This document shows, in pieces, positions 63,601 to 64,000 of a stretch of 64,000 nucleotides of DNA (the stretch's first letter is position 1; every line of letters begins with the position of its first letter). The notes under the pieces are model-generated. The model made no database searches. It was not told the origin of the DNA and saw nothing but the letters and a program-made list of their open reading frames with translations. Where the stretch lies: positions 754,989-818,988 of the forward strand of contig JAFGBS010000009.1 in NCBI GenBank assembly GCA_016933055.1, written 5' to 3'. Position numbers and translations under genes: made by a program. This stretch comes from Promethearchaeota archaeon. Lineage in GTDB: Archaea > Asgardarchaeota > Lokiarchaeia > Sigyniarchaeales > Promethearchaeaceae.

Positions 63601-63708
63601 AGTTTTTCGCACACTGTCAAAGCAAAAACGAGAAACGTAAAAATTCGTTAGGATGGTAGGGAAATTTGTTTAGGAGTTAATATGAGTTTTCGGATAGCTT
63701 TATTACTT

Positions 63709-63749
63709 TGTTCAACAAAACCTAGTATATGTTGAACATTGTTCACCAA
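63709..63749. promoter_or_regulatory. inverted repeat upstream of the last gene
   Basis: TGTTCAAC (63709-63716) and GTTGAACA (63731-63738) form an inverted repeat with a 14-base spacer; a third half TTGTTCACC follows at once. The group lies 20-60 bases before the ATG at 63767, the place for an operator. Confidence 0.45.
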
Positions 63750-63766
63750 TAAAAAAGTGAAAAATT

Positions 63767-64000
63767 ATGACCGAAAAAAACGACAAAACTACGATTACGT
63801 TCGAGCCCACAACCTTTTCACTCTCGAAAGACTATGTTGACTTGATGGAACGGTATGGGCTCATACGACACGATCTCAACGAAAACGTGGTAAGTTTACG
63901 TAAATTATTGGAGTTTTTCCTGGACTACGCAAAAACCCCCGATCCAGAAAAGGATCTCTCCTTATTCTATGGGCTCTGGATCCTAAAACAAGTGCCCCGA
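63767..64000 (+). CDS. mobile-element protein, cut by the window end
   Basis: 78 codons without a stop to the window edge, starting ATG at 63767 and reading MTEKNDKTTITFEPTTFSLS, then KDYVDLMERYGLIRHDLNEN, then a helical part (SLRKLLEFFLDYAKTP). Codon use is richer in G and C (ACG, TTC, GAG, CCC) than in the chromosomal genes, like the stretch before it. No family is recognised. It probably belongs to the same integrated element as the integrase. Confidence 0.6.
   Translation, partial: MTEKNDKTTITFEPTTFSLSKDYVDLMERYGLIRHDLNENVVSLRKLLEFFLDYAKTPDPEKDLSLFYGLWILKQVPR

Overview
The window is strongly AT-rich and looks archaeal. It carries a Tes-type radical SAM protein (tetraether lipid synthesis), a UPF0282 metallo-hydrolase, ThpR, a type II tRNA-Leu without encoded CCA and with an apparent D-loop intron, many starts preceded by TATA-like boxes, and winged-helix regulators. 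A leucine-rich-repeat protein, many bacterial-type catabolic genes (2,4-dienoyl-CoA reductase, thiolase, GH36, GH4, sulfatase) and loose gene spacing with long intergenic regions fit an Asgard archaeon, most plausibly of the Lokiarchaeia. That placement is inference; there is no rRNA or ribosomal protein here to settle it.

Layout. 1-5.6 kb: ThpR, then a PfkB sugar kinase, a GH36 alpha-galactosidase-like enzyme and a membrane protein. 6-11.5 kb: Tes-like radical SAM, Asp-box sialidase-like protein, membrane protein, UPF0282 MBL protein. 11.9-17.2 kb: tRNA-Leu, sulfatase, and a divergent pair of 2,4-dienoyl-CoA reductase and thiolase (fatty acid oxidation type). 17.3-24.8 kb: membrane proteins, a LigB/MEMO-like protein, a tRNA-like gene, SDR, MFS, GH4 and a small protein with a possible histone fold. 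25.5-30.3 kb: CobC-like phosphatase, LRR protein, and an ABC transporter operon ending in its likely winged-helix regulator, with two palindromic operators in front. 30.5-40.9 kb: PLP enzyme and CapA-like protein (overlapping), a large RapA/SNF2 helicase, NAD synthetase, a polysaccharide flippase-like protein. 41-52.6 kb: NosD-tail fragment, esterase, Lrp regulator, UlaG-like hydrolase, a 37-residue-repeat coiled-coil protein, a GH20-like protein without catalytic residues, Dus, a membrane-anchored regulator, an Mre11-like nuclease, a HemW-like protein that lost its cluster cysteines, and an MBL-rhodanese fusion. 52.8-61.3 kb: membrane protein, zinc-ribbon protein, M24-like protein, GNAT, Gfo/Idh oxidoreductase, MazG-like protein, and a secreted membrane-anchored propeller-like protein. 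61.6-64 kb: one end of an integrated mobile element (RHH protein, tyrosine integrase, three 21-bp iterons, a GC-rich non-coding stretch, and a gene cut by the window end).

The least explained signals are three families of dispersed intergenic repeats (A, 24.9 and 57.7 kb; B, 30.3 and 53.6 kb; C, 5.7, 8.0 and 18.1 kb). Copies of A and of B lie in opposite orientations, keep sequence blocks and hairpins, and have no conserved reading frame. B starts exactly at the stop codons of unrelated genes. They behave like non-autonomous mobile elements or a family of structured RNA/terminator modules.

The glycan-active enzymes (GH36, GH4, sialidase-like, sulfatase, sugar kinase, Gfo/Idh) show no signal peptides, so glycan breakdown would be cytosolic, with the MFS protein a possible importer. 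All family assignments come from motifs read by eye.
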